Position numbers and translations under genes: made by a program. This document shows, piece after piece, positions 1 to 7,983 of a stretch of 48,326 nt of DNA; position 1 is the stretch's first letter; every line of letters starts with the position of its first letter. Under the pieces are notes generated by a model. The model saw nothing but the letters and a program-made list of their open reading frames with translations, did no database searches and was not told where the DNA came from. The stretch comes from CAZSSM01 sp964609385 (GTDB lineage Bacteria > Planctomycetota > Planctomycetia > Isosphaerales > Isosphaeraceae), in contig CAZSSM010000054.1 of assembly GCA_964609385.1 (NCBI GenBank), positions 1 to 48,326 on the forward strand. Reading direction: 5' to 3'.

Positions 1-1
1 G

Positions 2-580
2 GGCAGCGAGGGCCAGACGATGACCATCCGGCCGGGCGTCACGCCGCGCCTGCGGTGCGTCATCGAGAGCTCCCCGCCGCCGGGGATGGCCCCGACCTGC
101 GAGACCGCCGGCGTGCTCGGTCCGGCCGTCTCGATCGTCGCTTCGTTCCAGGCCATCGAGGCGATCAAGCTGCTCGCCGGCAAGCACGAGGCCCTCAACA
201 ATGACCTGATCATGGTCGACGTCTGGAACTGGAGCTTCCGCCAGCTCAAGATCGCCGGACTGCTCGGCAAGGTCGACTGCCCGACCTGCCAGCGCAGGGA
301 GTTCGATTGGCTGGAGGGCAAGCACGGCTCGCACACCACGACCCTCTGCGGTCGGAACTCCGTCCAGATCGCGCAGCGGCTCGACCAGTCGCTCGACTTC
401 GCCACCATGGCCGAGCGGATCCGGCCGCTCGACGACAACGTCCGGCACAACGCCTACATGCTCCGCTTCCGCGCCGACGGCCACGAGTTCACCGTCTTCC
501 CCGACGGTCGCGCGATCATCAAGGGGACCAACGATATCGCCAAGGCCCGGACCCTCTATGCTCAGTTCGTCGGCTCCTGA
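2..580 (+). CDS. ThiF/MoeB/HesA-family adenylyltransferase, C-terminal part (5' end outside window)
   Basis: The frame is open from the left edge, so the N-terminal ATP-binding half lies outside the window. What remains reads as the C-terminal half of an E1-like enzyme that adenylates the C-terminus of a sulfur-carrier protein (ThiS or MoaD type). Visible marks are ETAGVLGPAVSIVASFQAIEAIKLL, split here as ETAGVLGP and FQAIEAIKLL, followed by CPTC, which should supply two zinc-binding cysteines. The other zinc pair looks incomplete: the family usually has CxxC where this protein has TPRLRC, with Arg replacing the first Cys. The last ~80 residues (CGRNSVQI to FPDGRAIIKGTNDIAKARTLYA) match an extension I recall from bacterial ThiF/MoeB proteins. 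The downstream cysteine desulfurase, 75 bp away, fits a sulfur-transfer role. Whether the partner is ThiS, MoaD or another carrier cannot be told. Confidence 0.85.
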   Translation, partial: GSEGQTMTIRPGVTPRLRCVIESSPPPGMAPTCETAGVLGPAVSIVASFQAIEAIKLLAGKHEALNNDLIMVDVWNWSFRQLKIAGLLGKVDCPTCQRREFDWLEGKHGSHTTTLCGRNSVQIAQRLDQSLDFATMAERIRPLDDNVRHNAYMLRFRADGHEFTVFPDGRAIIKGTNDIAKARTLYAQFVGS

Positions 581-655
581 ACGGTTCGATGAACGACCCC
601 CAATCCCTCTCCAGCGCCGAAACGCCCGACGGCCCGATCGATCGAAGGACCCGAG

Positions 656-1804
656 ATGATCTACCTGGACAACGCGGCCACCAGCTTCCCCAAGCCCGAA
701 GTCGTCTACCAGACGCTCGACCGGTTCGCACGGACCCAGTTGGCCAATCCGGGTCGCGCCGGGCACAAGATGGCCGTCGAGGCCGAGCATGCCCTCGATG
801 AAGGGCGGCACGCGCTCAACCAGTTCTTCCACGGACCCGGACCCGAACACTGGATCTTCACCCTCAACGGCACCGATGCGCTCAACATGGCGATCAAAGG
901 GATCGTCGAGCCGGGCGACCATGTGATCACCAGTGATTTGGAGCATAACTCGGTCAGTCGACCGCTGGTCGCCATGGAGCAGGCCGGTCAGATCAGCTTG
1001 ACCCGCCTGACCTCAACCGACGGCTACCTCGACCCGAGTCAGGTCCGCGACGCTTTGACTGAGCGGACCCGACTGGTTGCCTTGACCCACGCGGCCAACG
1101 TGCTGGGGACGATCCAGCCGATCCCCGAGATCGCCGCGATCGTGGCCGACTCACCGGCGCATCTGTTGGTCGACGCGGCTCAGAGCGTCGGCGTCGTGCC
1201 GATCGACCTCCGCCAGTTCCCGATCGACCTGCTCGCCTTCCCCGGCCACAAAGCGCTCTACGGGCCGACCGGCACCGGAGTCCTCTTCGTCGCGCCCCAC
1301 TTGAGCCTGAAGACCTGGCGCGAGGGCGGGACTGGCGGCGACTCGTCGAGCCCGGTCCAGCCCGACCTGCGACCCTACCTTTACGAAGGCGGGACGCCCA
1401 ACGTGCTCGGCGTGGCCGGCCTGACCGCTGGGATCCGCTGGGTCGCCGAGCAGGGGCCCGACCAACTCCGCAACCATGAGGTCGGCCTGCTCCAGAAGGT
1501 CGTCGACTGGGTCGACTCGGCCGAGGGTTGGCGGATCGCCGGCCGTTGGGATCCCGAGACTCACGTCGGAGCGCTCTCCTTGATCGTGCCCAACGTCCTC
1601 CCGCCCCAAGAGATCGGCGCGATCCTCGACACCAGCTTCGCCCTCGCGATCCGACCCGGACTCCACTGCGCCCCGTACGTTCACCGCAACCTGGGTACCT
1701 ACCCTGACGGCACCGTTCGGCTCAGCCCGGGCGCCTTCAGCACCGAAAGCGACATCGACAGCCTGATCAACGCCCTTGGCGAAATCACTGCCGGTGTCCT
1801 TTGA
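656..1804 (+). CDS. Class V aminotransferase / cysteine desulfurase family protein
   Basis: This 382-residue PLP enzyme should remove sulfur from cysteine as a protein persulfide. It opens with MIYLDNAATSFPKP, typical of the family. The likely PLP lysine is K199 in FPGHKALYGPTGTG, and the candidate catalytic cysteine is C338 in RPGLHCAPYVH, followed by GTVRLSPGAF. H139 to Q176 include the cofactor-contact stretch LLVDAAQSVG. The start is supported by AAGGA six bases upstream. It most resembles the SufS-like group of stand-alone desulfurases rather than NifS/IscS, but the exact subfamily is inferred. The gene lies just downstream of an E1-like adenylyltransferase, suggesting that it feeds sulfur to that enzyme's carrier protein. 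Its last codons (ITAGVL-stop) lie inside the first copy of a duplicated 28-bp sequence, so its natural C-terminus may have been altered. Confidence 0.88.
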   Translation: MIYLDNAATSFPKPEVVYQTLDRFARTQLANPGRAGHKMAVEAEHALDEGRHALNQFFHGPGPEHWIFTLNGTDALNMAIKGIVEPGDHVITSDLEHNSVSRPLVAMEQAGQISLTRLTSTDGYLDPSQVRDALTERTRLVALTHAANVLGTIQPIPEIAAIVADSPAHLLVDAAQSVGVVPIDLRQFPIDLLAFPGHKALYGPTGTGVLFVAPHLSLKTWREGGTGGDSSSPVQPDLRPYLYEGGTPNVLGVAGLTAGIRWVAEQGPDQLRNHEVGLLQKVVDWVDSAEGWRIAGRWDPETHVGALSLIVPNVLPPQEIGAILDTSFALAIRPGLHCAPYVHRNLGTYPDGTVRLSPGAFSTESDIDSLINALGEITAGVL

Positions 1805-1842
1805 TTTGATCCTTATCACTGCCGGTGTCCTTTGATTTGATC
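1784..1842 (+). repeat. Two direct copies of a 28-bp sequence overlapping the desulfurase stop
   Basis: Positions 1784-1811 and 1815-1842 are identical over 28 bases, with a period of 31 and a three-base spacer. The first copy contains the last codons and the TGA of the cysteine desulfurase. The second copy is non-coding and carries the same TGA. The arrangement could be slippage duplication or part of a dispersed repeat family that landed at the gene end. Confidence 0.9.
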
Positions 1843-1923
1843 TTTCGTCGAGACAAAAGAGCTTGAGCAACCCAAATCGAAGTCCCTTCATTAACTTGCG
1901 CGGCAATGTTAAGGGTCGGTGAT

Positions 1924-3189
1924 ATGATTCCTTTGGGGTCTTTGTCCCGGAGTCTTCTCCCAAGGTGCGCCACAATCTCGTTGGCGACATGGCTCGTCCT
2001 CGGATTAGCCATGTGGTCGCGCGGTGCAGAGCCAGACAACCCCCGAGCCATCGAGCCGGCCCGAGAACTGCTGCAGGATTTGGAACGGCTCGGTCGAGCA
2101 CCGATCGGCGGACCGAAGCTGATCGCGGGCCACTTCTGCGGGGGAGCCCAAGCCGTTGGCTGGAGCGGCTGGGAGCAGTTCGCGCGGGGTATGGGGCCTT
2201 GGGAATTCTCGATGCGCGAAGTGGAGGAGATCCATCGACGGACCGGGAAGTGGGTTGGAATGCTCGAGTGCTGGATCTGCCCCGGCGAGCCGTATGATGG
2301 TTGGGTTCGTCCGGACGGTGAGACGTTCCGAGTCGAGGACCACGGGATGGTCTTCGACGATCGGAAGCATCTGATCGCGAGCTACATCGACTGGCATCGC
2401 CGAGGGGGGATTTGCCATGTCTCAGCCTCACCTTGGGCCCCGCTCGATTCAAGATATGGGTTTCGGAGTTGCCGGGAAGACCCGGGGTACTCTCGCGAGG
2501 ACGTCAAACTGGAACGGATCCTAACCCCCGGGACCGAGGAACATCGTCGCTGGCGGTTCCAACTCGACCGTATGGCCGTGTTCTTCGAGGCCCTGGAAGT
2601 CGAGGGCATCCCGGTCATCTTCCGCCCTTTCACCGAACAGGAGGGAACCTCCAAGGACGGTTGGTGGTACAGCCGGGGCGTCATTGGCGCGGAGGGGCAT
2701 ATCAGGCTTTGGCGCGACTGCTGGCGGTATCTGACCGAGACAAAGGGCTTGGACAATATCCTCTGGGAGTTCCAAGGGATCGCAGGTCCGACCGACGACT
2801 ACTATCCGGGCGATGGGTTCGTGGACCTCTTCGCCACTCGGAGTTGCTACGGCGAGGGCAAGGCGATCACGCCCATCCAGGGACGTCCGTCGGGGATCGG
2901 CGAGGTCGGCCGGAAGGCGGACTACGACGCGTTTCTGCGGGCCAGCCTCGATCGTCAGCCCGATCTCTGCTACTTCCTCACGTGGGGGGGAGGACCCGGA
3001 CCGCTCGAACTCGAGAGGCCGAGGCCCGGCGGTGGGCGATATCCCGGATACAACGAGTCGTTCACCCGCGTTATGAAAAGTGATTATGTCATCTCACTAG
3101 GTGATCTTCGAAATCGATCTCATTTGCCGAGGTCCCAGACCCAGTCTGCCCACTACACCACGAACTCAGGATCTCTCGGCAGACATTGA
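1924..3189 (+). CDS. Secreted GH26-like glycoside hydrolase (mannanase-type)
   Basis: A 421-residue protein with an N-terminal signal peptide (LATWLVLGLAMWSRGA, cleavage near A|EPDN) and a catalytic domain resembling glycoside hydrolase family 26, whose members mostly cut beta-mannans. The acid/base candidate is E238 in FRPFTEQEG, equivalent to RPxHExxG in the family, with Thr here where His is usual. The nucleophile candidate is E327 in GIGEVG, 89 residues later. Aromatic stretches such as GWWYSR and YFLTWGGG fit a sugar-binding cleft. The ATG at 1924 is preferred over a start 18 bases earlier because AAGGG lies eight bases upstream. The final ~25 residues (after SDYVISLGDL) are polar, low in homology signal and run into AT-rich DNA, so the original stop may have been lost. 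The substrate is not determined. Confidence 0.7.
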   Translation: MIPLGSLSRSLLPRCATISLATWLVLGLAMWSRGAEPDNPRAIEPARELLQDLERLGRAPIGGPKLIAGHFCGGAQAVGWSGWEQFARGMGPWEFSMREVEEIHRRTGKWVGMLECWICPGEPYDGWVRPDGETFRVEDHGMVFDDRKHLIASYIDWHRRGGICHVSASPWAPLDSRYGFRSCREDPGYSREDVKLERILTPGTEEHRRWRFQLDRMAVFFEALEVEGIPVIFRPFTEQEGTSKDGWWYSRGVIGAEGHIRLWRDCWRYLTETKGLDNILWEFQGIAGPTDDYYPGDGFVDLFATRSCYGEGKAITPIQGRPSGIGEVGRKADYDAFLRASLDRQPDLCYFLTWGGGPGPLELERPRPGGGRYPGYNESFTRVMKSDYVISLGDLRNRSHLPRSQTQSAHYTTNSGSLGRH

Positions 3190-3277
3190 AGGTAATAACT
3201 TAGCTTTTGTACCAAATAAAAATCTGTGATCTTTGTGAAAATATCTTTGTGTGGCGTGTCTTGGCGATGATCTAGGA

Positions 3278-4357
3278 TCAGGCGGATGAGGGCGTCGAGA
3301 CCGCCTTGGAATCGGTCGACTGTCTCGAAGGGGCGTCGGCATCCGCGTCGAGATGCCAGCGGACGGTCCGCTCGATGCAGGTCCGATACGAGAGGTCGGG
3401 CGACCAGCCCAGGCGGGTCCGTGCCTTGGCGGTGCTGTAGCTCAGGTGGCGACCCATGAGCCAAGTGGCGTAGCGGGTCATGAGCGGGGGTTCTCGGAAT
3501 CGGAGCAGGCGTCCGATCGCCTCGAATCCGAAGGCGGCGGCGAAGACCAGGGCGTAGGGGATCGGCAGCCAGACCTTGGGGGCGTCGGCGGCCTCGGCGA
3601 AGAGGTTGAGGAACGTGCGCTGGGTGATCGTCCCCTGATCGGTGATGTTGAAGGCCTCGCCGAGCCCCTCGGGATGATGCGCGGCCAGGATGGCGGCCTC
3701 GGCGACCAGGCCGGCATAGACGGCGCTGATCGGGTTGTCGCCCCAACCGACCAGCGGAACGCCGGCCTGACGGAGTTTGCCGATCAACCGCGACGAGGTG
3801 GTCCGATCACGCTCGCCGAAGAGCCAGCTCGGCCGAATCACCGTCAATGGAAGGTTGTGTGCCTTATGCAGATTCCAAAGGAGTCGTTCGCATTCAACCT
3901 TGCTGCGGGTGTAATAATCCCAAAACCGCCAGAGGTTTTGACCGAGCGGGGCCGACTCGTCGATCGGTCCGGACTTGGCTGGGGGATGTCCGTAGGCGCT
4001 GGTGGAGCTGATATGGACGAAGCGATCGACATCGGCCTCCAGGGCGGCGCGGGCCAGGCGTCCGGTCGCCTCGACCCCGTCGACCTGGAAGTCGCGCCAA
4101 GGGCCCCAATCACCGACCTTCGCGGCGCTGTGGTAGATCGTGGCGACCCCGTGGACCGCCTCCAGGCACGAGCGTGGGTCGGTCAGGTCGCCGACAACCC
4201 GCTCGACGCCCAAGTCTTCCAGGAAATCGGTCCGACTGGTCGGCCGGACCAAAGCGCGGACGCGTCGGCCCTGATGGATCAGCGTCTCACACAAATGGCT
4301 GCCCAGCAGCCCGGTGGCTCCGGTCACCAAATCGGGTCGCGTCTCGTGCGGGCTCAT
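3278..4357 (-). CDS. NAD(P)-dependent epimerase/dehydratase (extended SDR, 3beta-HSD-like)
   Basis: This 359-residue extended short-chain dehydrogenase begins with the Rossmann dinucleotide-binding motif TGATGLLGSH near residues 13-22. The catalytic YxxxK is YYTRSK (residues ~150-155), preceded by the serine-containing HISSTSAYG. The N-terminal half matches nucleotide-sugar epimerases and 3beta-hydroxysteroid dehydrogenase-like proteins. The C-terminal half has a hydrophobic stretch, PIPYALVFAAAFGFEAI, often seen in the steroid-type subgroup, so membrane association is possible. ATG at 4357 has AAGGA five bases upstream. The gene converges with the GH26 gene and diverges from the HlyD/M50 cluster across 283 bp. 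The substrate (sterol, hopanoid precursor, flavonoid-like or sugar) cannot be inferred. Confidence 0.85.
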   Translation of the reverse strand: MSPHETRPDLVTGATGLLGSHLCETLIHQGRRVRALVRPTSRTDFLEDLGVERVVGDLTDPRSCLEAVHGVATIYHSAAKVGDWGPWRDFQVDGVEATGRLARAALEADVDRFVHISSTSAYGHPPAKSGPIDESAPLGQNLWRFWDYYTRSKVECERLLWNLHKAHNLPLTVIRPSWLFGERDRTTSSRLIGKLRQAGVPLVGWGDNPISAVYAGLVAEAAILAAHHPEGLGEAFNITDQGTITQRTFLNLFAEAADAPKVWLPIPYALVFAAAFGFEAIGRLLRFREPPLMTRYATWLMGRHLSYSTAKARTRLGWSPDLSYRTCIERTVRWHLDADADAPSRQSTDSKAVSTPSSA

Positions 4358-4640
4358 CGAGATCCTTCGGTGTCGCGGTCGGACAAGTGTTCCGCGGTTC
4401 CATGTGAATGGGGTTTCACTCTAGTCCGTTCGCGATCGTTCGCCAAGCGGAACCGCGCGTGATCAACGACACAGATCGCCTCGCGAAAAAATCCTGGGAA
4501 GGTTCCCGGTCTCAGCGTCCCCTTAGCGTGACGCCACCGAGGTCCGGCTCTCCCGAAGGGGCTTCCGCAATGACGGACCGGGCGAGTGGGACGGGAAACG
4601 ACGGGCTTCGAAGCCTTTGGCCTTTGCGGGAGACCCACCG

Positions 4641-6743
4641 ATGCAACAGCAGCAACAGCCGCCCAATACGATCGATCCCGCGGTCCTGCAGAAGACCAAG
4701 GAGCAGATCCGCAAGCTCATTGGCGAGATCGATGAGCTGGCCGATTCGGATATCCAACCGAACGACTTTTACGTCGAGTTCCTCAAGCGGGTCGTGGCGG
4801 CGGTTGCGGCCTCCGGTGGCGCCCTCTGGCTGCTCGATGGCCGCGGTGGCCTCCGGTTGTTCCACCAGTTGCAGTTCGAGATCACCGGCTTGCTCGACGG
4901 TCGGACCCGAACCCAACCGCACGATAAGCTGCTCGGCTCGGTCATCCAGTCCAGCCAGCCACAGATCATGCCCCCGTCGGCGACGATCGAAGGCGTGCCC
5001 GATGCCGGCAACCCGACGGCCTTGACCTTGATCCTCGCGCCCTTGATCGTCGACAAGCAGTGTGTCGGGGTCGTCGAGGTGGTCATGGACCCCTCGCGCA
5101 AGGCAGCCAATCAAAAGAGCACGCTTCGGTTCATCGGTGACCTGGCCAACCTGGCCTCGAAGTACCTGAAGAACCGTCAGATGCGCCAGTTGGTCTCGCA
5201 GCAGCAGCTCTGGAGCCAACTGGAAGGCTTCTCGCAGGGGATTCACAAGTCGCTGGACCTGAAAGAGACCTGCTTCGCGGTGTCCAACAGCGGCAAGCAG
5301 CTCATCGGCGCCGACCGGCTCAGCGTGGCCTTGAAGATCAATCGCCGGACCATGGTCGAGGCCGTCAGCGGCCAGGAAGTCGTCGAGCAGCGCTCGAACC
5401 TCGTCCGTGAGCTGACCCACCTCTGCAAGCTGGTGATCCGCTCGGGTGAGGACCTGCACTACACTGGGAGCACCGAGGGACTCTCGCCGGAGTTGCAGGA
5501 GGCCATCGAGATCTATGTCGACGAATCGGGCTCCAAGGCGGTCTCGGTCACGCTGTTGTATCGGCCGGTCCGCGAGGAGAACGAGGAGCAGGTGCCCTTC
5601 GGCTGCCTGGTGACCGACCAGATGGGCGACGAGATCGCCGCCACCGAGATGCAGGCGCGGAGCGAGGTGATCGCGCGACATGCGTCCCTTGCGCTCTGGA
5701 ACGCCCGGGAACATCACCGGATCTTCCTCAAGCCGCTCTGGCACCTCCTGGGTTCGCCCTGGCGGTTCTTCCGTGGTCGGACCCTGGCCAAGATCGCCGG
5801 CGTCCTTTTGGCCGTGGCGATGCTCATGGGCATGCTGGCCTTCGTGCCTTGGGAGCTGACTATCCCCGTCGAAGGCGCGCTCTATCCCGAGCAACGTCAG
5901 ATCACCTACGCGCCGGTCTCGGGCGTTATCCGTGAGGTCAACGTCGTCCACGGTCAGCAGGTCAAGAAGGGCGATGTGCTTTGCGAGATCCGCAGCGACG
6001 AGCTGGACAAGGAATACAACCGGCTCCTCTCGGAATACAGCAAGGCGGAGATCGATCAGAACGCGTTCCGGGCCCGGAGGCAGACGCGGGGCCTCAGCGA
6101 AGTCGAGCGGATGGAGGTCTCGGCCCAGCTCGAGCGGGCCAAGGAGACCATGGTCAGCACCCGCGATCAATTGGATATCCTCGAACGCCAATTCGAGGAG
6201 ATGAAGGTCGTTGCCCCGGTCGATGGGATCGTGACGACCTGGGAGGTCAGGAAAACGTTCCAGAACCGGCCCGTCGAGATCGGCACCGAACTGATCACCG
6301 TGGCCAGCACCGACCAGAACGCTGAGTGGCTCCTGGAGGTCAACGTCAAGGACAAGGACATGGGTCCGATCCTGGACGCCAAGCGCGAGCTGGACGCCCA
6401 GATCGAGAGCGGTGAGCTCCCCTCGGACACCCCGCTGGACGCCTACTTCGTTCTGGCCAACGAGCCGTCCAAGCGGTACCGCGGCTATGTCAAGCGGGTC
6501 GCCTCGAAGGCCGAGATGATCGAGACCGACCACATGGTCAAGGTCACCATCGGCTTCAGCGAGGACGTCAAGCAGGCCTTCATCGCCAAGAGCCAGGCCT
6601 CGCCCGACTTCGAACTGCGGCCCGGCTCCGAAGTGACTGCCCGGATCGAGTGCGGTGAAGCGCGACTGGCCTATGTCTTGCTCCGCGACGTCGTCCACTT
6701 CTTCTACGAGACGATCCTGTTCCGCTGGCCGTTCCTGAGCTGA
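4641..6743 (+). CDS. Double-GAF, membrane-anchored HlyD-type adaptor protein
   Basis: A 700-residue protein. The cytoplasmic N-terminal half contains a probable GAF domain (residues ~30-155, FYVEFLKRVVAAVAASGGAL to VGVVEVVMD) and a second GAF-like region (~195-360, ending with ARHASLALWNAREHH). A single transmembrane helix follows at ~384-404 (AKIAGVLLAVAMLMGMLAF). The periplasmic part is a HlyD/membrane-fusion module with a biotinyl-lipoyl-like half (SGVIREVNVVHGQQVKKGDVLCEI), a coiled coil, and the returning half (VVAPVDGIVTTW). ATG at 4641 is chosen over one 24 bases earlier because GGGAGA lies seven bases upstream. It is the first gene of a three-gene set with a soluble adaptor and an M50/HlyD protein. 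The GAF domains suggest that a cytoplasmic ligand or partner controls the periplasmic complex; no pump gene is adjacent. Confidence 0.82.
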   Translation: MQQQQQPPNTIDPAVLQKTKEQIRKLIGEIDELADSDIQPNDFYVEFLKRVVAAVAASGGALWLLDGRGGLRLFHQLQFEITGLLDGRTRTQPHDKLLGSVIQSSQPQIMPPSATIEGVPDAGNPTALTLILAPLIVDKQCVGVVEVVMDPSRKAANQKSTLRFIGDLANLASKYLKNRQMRQLVSQQQLWSQLEGFSQGIHKSLDLKETCFAVSNSGKQLIGADRLSVALKINRRTMVEAVSGQEVVEQRSNLVRELTHLCKLVIRSGEDLHYTGSTEGLSPELQEAIEIYVDESGSKAVSVTLLYRPVREENEEQVPFGCLVTDQMGDEIAATEMQARSEVIARHASLALWNAREHHRIFLKPLWHLLGSPWRFFRGRTLAKIAGVLLAVAMLMGMLAFVPWELTIPVEGALYPEQRQITYAPVSGVIREVNVVHGQQVKKGDVLCEIRSDELDKEYNRLLSEYSKAEIDQNAFRARRQTRGLSEVERMEVSAQLERAKETMVSTRDQLDILERQFEEMKVVAPVDGIVTTWEVRKTFQNRPVEIGTELITVASTDQNAEWLLEVNVKDKDMGPILDAKRELDAQIESGELPSDTPLDAYFVLANEPSKRYRGYVKRVASKAEMIETDHMVKVTIGFSEDVKQAFIAKSQASPDFELRPGSEVTARIECGEARLAYVLLRDVVHFFYETILFRWPFLS

Positions 6744-6970
6744 TTCCCAACCCCGGGTCCGTCGTGTCGATCAATCGTCAACGAAGACAACGTCGATGCA
6801 CCAACGCACCCAGGGCCTCGAGTTAACCCCCGACGTTCGGCCTTCCCCCCCGGGCGGCGTACCGAGTCGCCCCCGGATCTCGGACACTCAAAGTCCATCG
6901 ATCGCTCACACCGAACCCGATTTCACAAATCTCAGACCGATCCTGCCCCCAAGGCGATGGAGACTGACCG

Positions 6971-7912
6971 ATGCTTCGAACCACGATGACCCCAGCCCTG
7001 GGGCTTGTTCTGCTCGGCCTCACCTTCGGAACCTCAACCGCAAACGCTCAGCAACTTCGCGCCGAGCGCAACATCATGGTCATCGATGGCGGCCTGACCG
7101 AGATGATCGAGACGGCCGAGGTGGCCGCCTTCCGCGACGGGATCCTCGAGGCGATCGAGTTCGACGTTGGTGACTATGTTCCCGTCGGGGAGCCGATCGG
7201 CCAACTGCACAGCGAGATGGCCGCAATCAACATGGCCAAGGCGAAAAAGGCGGCCGAAGCTCGGGGGCCATTGCAGCGAGCCCGTGCCCAGATGCGGGCC
7301 GCCGAAGTCGAGCTGGAGCGGATCGAGCGGCTCCGTCAGATCGATCCCCGATCCTTCTCGCTGAGCGAGTATGATCAGGCCCGCGCGGCAGTCCTCGTCG
7401 CCACCGCCCAGGTGCAGGAGGCTGAGGAACAGATCGACCTGAACCGCGCCGAGTACGAGCTCTCCCGACGGATCGTCGATGAGCATCAGATCGTCGCCCC
7501 GATCGAGGGCAAAATCGTCGAGCGGTACAAGAACCCCGGCGAGGGCGTCCGCGCCAACGAACCGGTCGTCAAAATCGTCCGGCTCAACCGGCTCCGCGTC
7601 TTCGCCTTCTTGACCGAGTCGCAAGCCCAGCTCGTTCGCGAGGGGATGGCCGTACAGATCGAGCCGAAGATCGCGGGAGTCCAGCTCTCCGAGGATCGTC
7701 GGTTCTTCGGCGGCAAAATCACTTTCGTCGACCCGCAGTCCTCCGCCTCGAAGAACACCAAGATCCGGATTTACGCCGAGATCGAGAACACGGAGGACTT
7801 CTTCCTCCGCGCTGGCTGGAGCGTCCAGATGGTTATCGACCTGGACTCGCTGAACCAAGGTCCCGTCGGCGCCACGACGCGGGCCGCTCGACCCGTCGTC
7901 CGGAATCGCTGA
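6971..7912 (+). CDS. HlyD-family periplasmic adaptor subunit
   Basis: A 313-residue membrane-fusion-type protein with a cleavable signal peptide (LGLVLLGLTFGTSTANA, probable cut before QQLRAE). The order is the first barrel-sandwich half (FRDGILEAIEFDVGDYVPVG), a helical hairpin rich in Ala, Glu and Arg (residues ~85-160), the second half (HQIVAPIEGKIVERYKNPG), then a beta-barrel domain. RND and ABC adaptors share this plan, but there is no inner-membrane pump or TolC-like gene next to it. It is 227 bp from the GAF-HlyD gene and 71 bp from the M50/HlyD gene, all on one strand, so the three probably act as one envelope complex. A start five codons downstream is possible, but the first ATG has GGAG upstream. 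Confidence 0.85.
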   Translation: MLRTTMTPALGLVLLGLTFGTSTANAQQLRAERNIMVIDGGLTEMIETAEVAAFRDGILEAIEFDVGDYVPVGEPIGQLHSEMAAINMAKAKKAAEARGPLQRARAQMRAAEVELERIERLRQIDPRSFSLSEYDQARAAVLVATAQVQEAEEQIDLNRAEYELSRRIVDEHQIVAPIEGKIVERYKNPGEGVRANEPVVKIVRLNRLRVFAFLTESQAQLVREGMAVQIEPKIAGVQLSEDRRFFGGKITFVDPQSSASKNTKIRIYAEIENTEDFFLRAGWSVQMVIDLDSLNQGPVGATTRAARPVVRNR

Positions 7913-7983
7913 GCCGGATGACCGTCTCGAAGGACCCCACTCACGACACGACCCATCTCCCTTAGCGAGGCAGGCCGACGACG

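Noticed and set aside
1151..2452. 433-residue minus-strand frame across the desulfurase and GH26 genes
   Set aside because: It spans two plus-strand genes with clear motifs and crosses the duplicated 28-bp repeat; no recognisable domain.
4512..6698. 728-residue open frame on the minus strand opposite the GAF-HlyD gene
   Set aside because: It mirrors a real gene; long antisense frames are expected in GC3-rich DNA. Its product is Asp/Leu/Gly/Arg-rich with no family motif.
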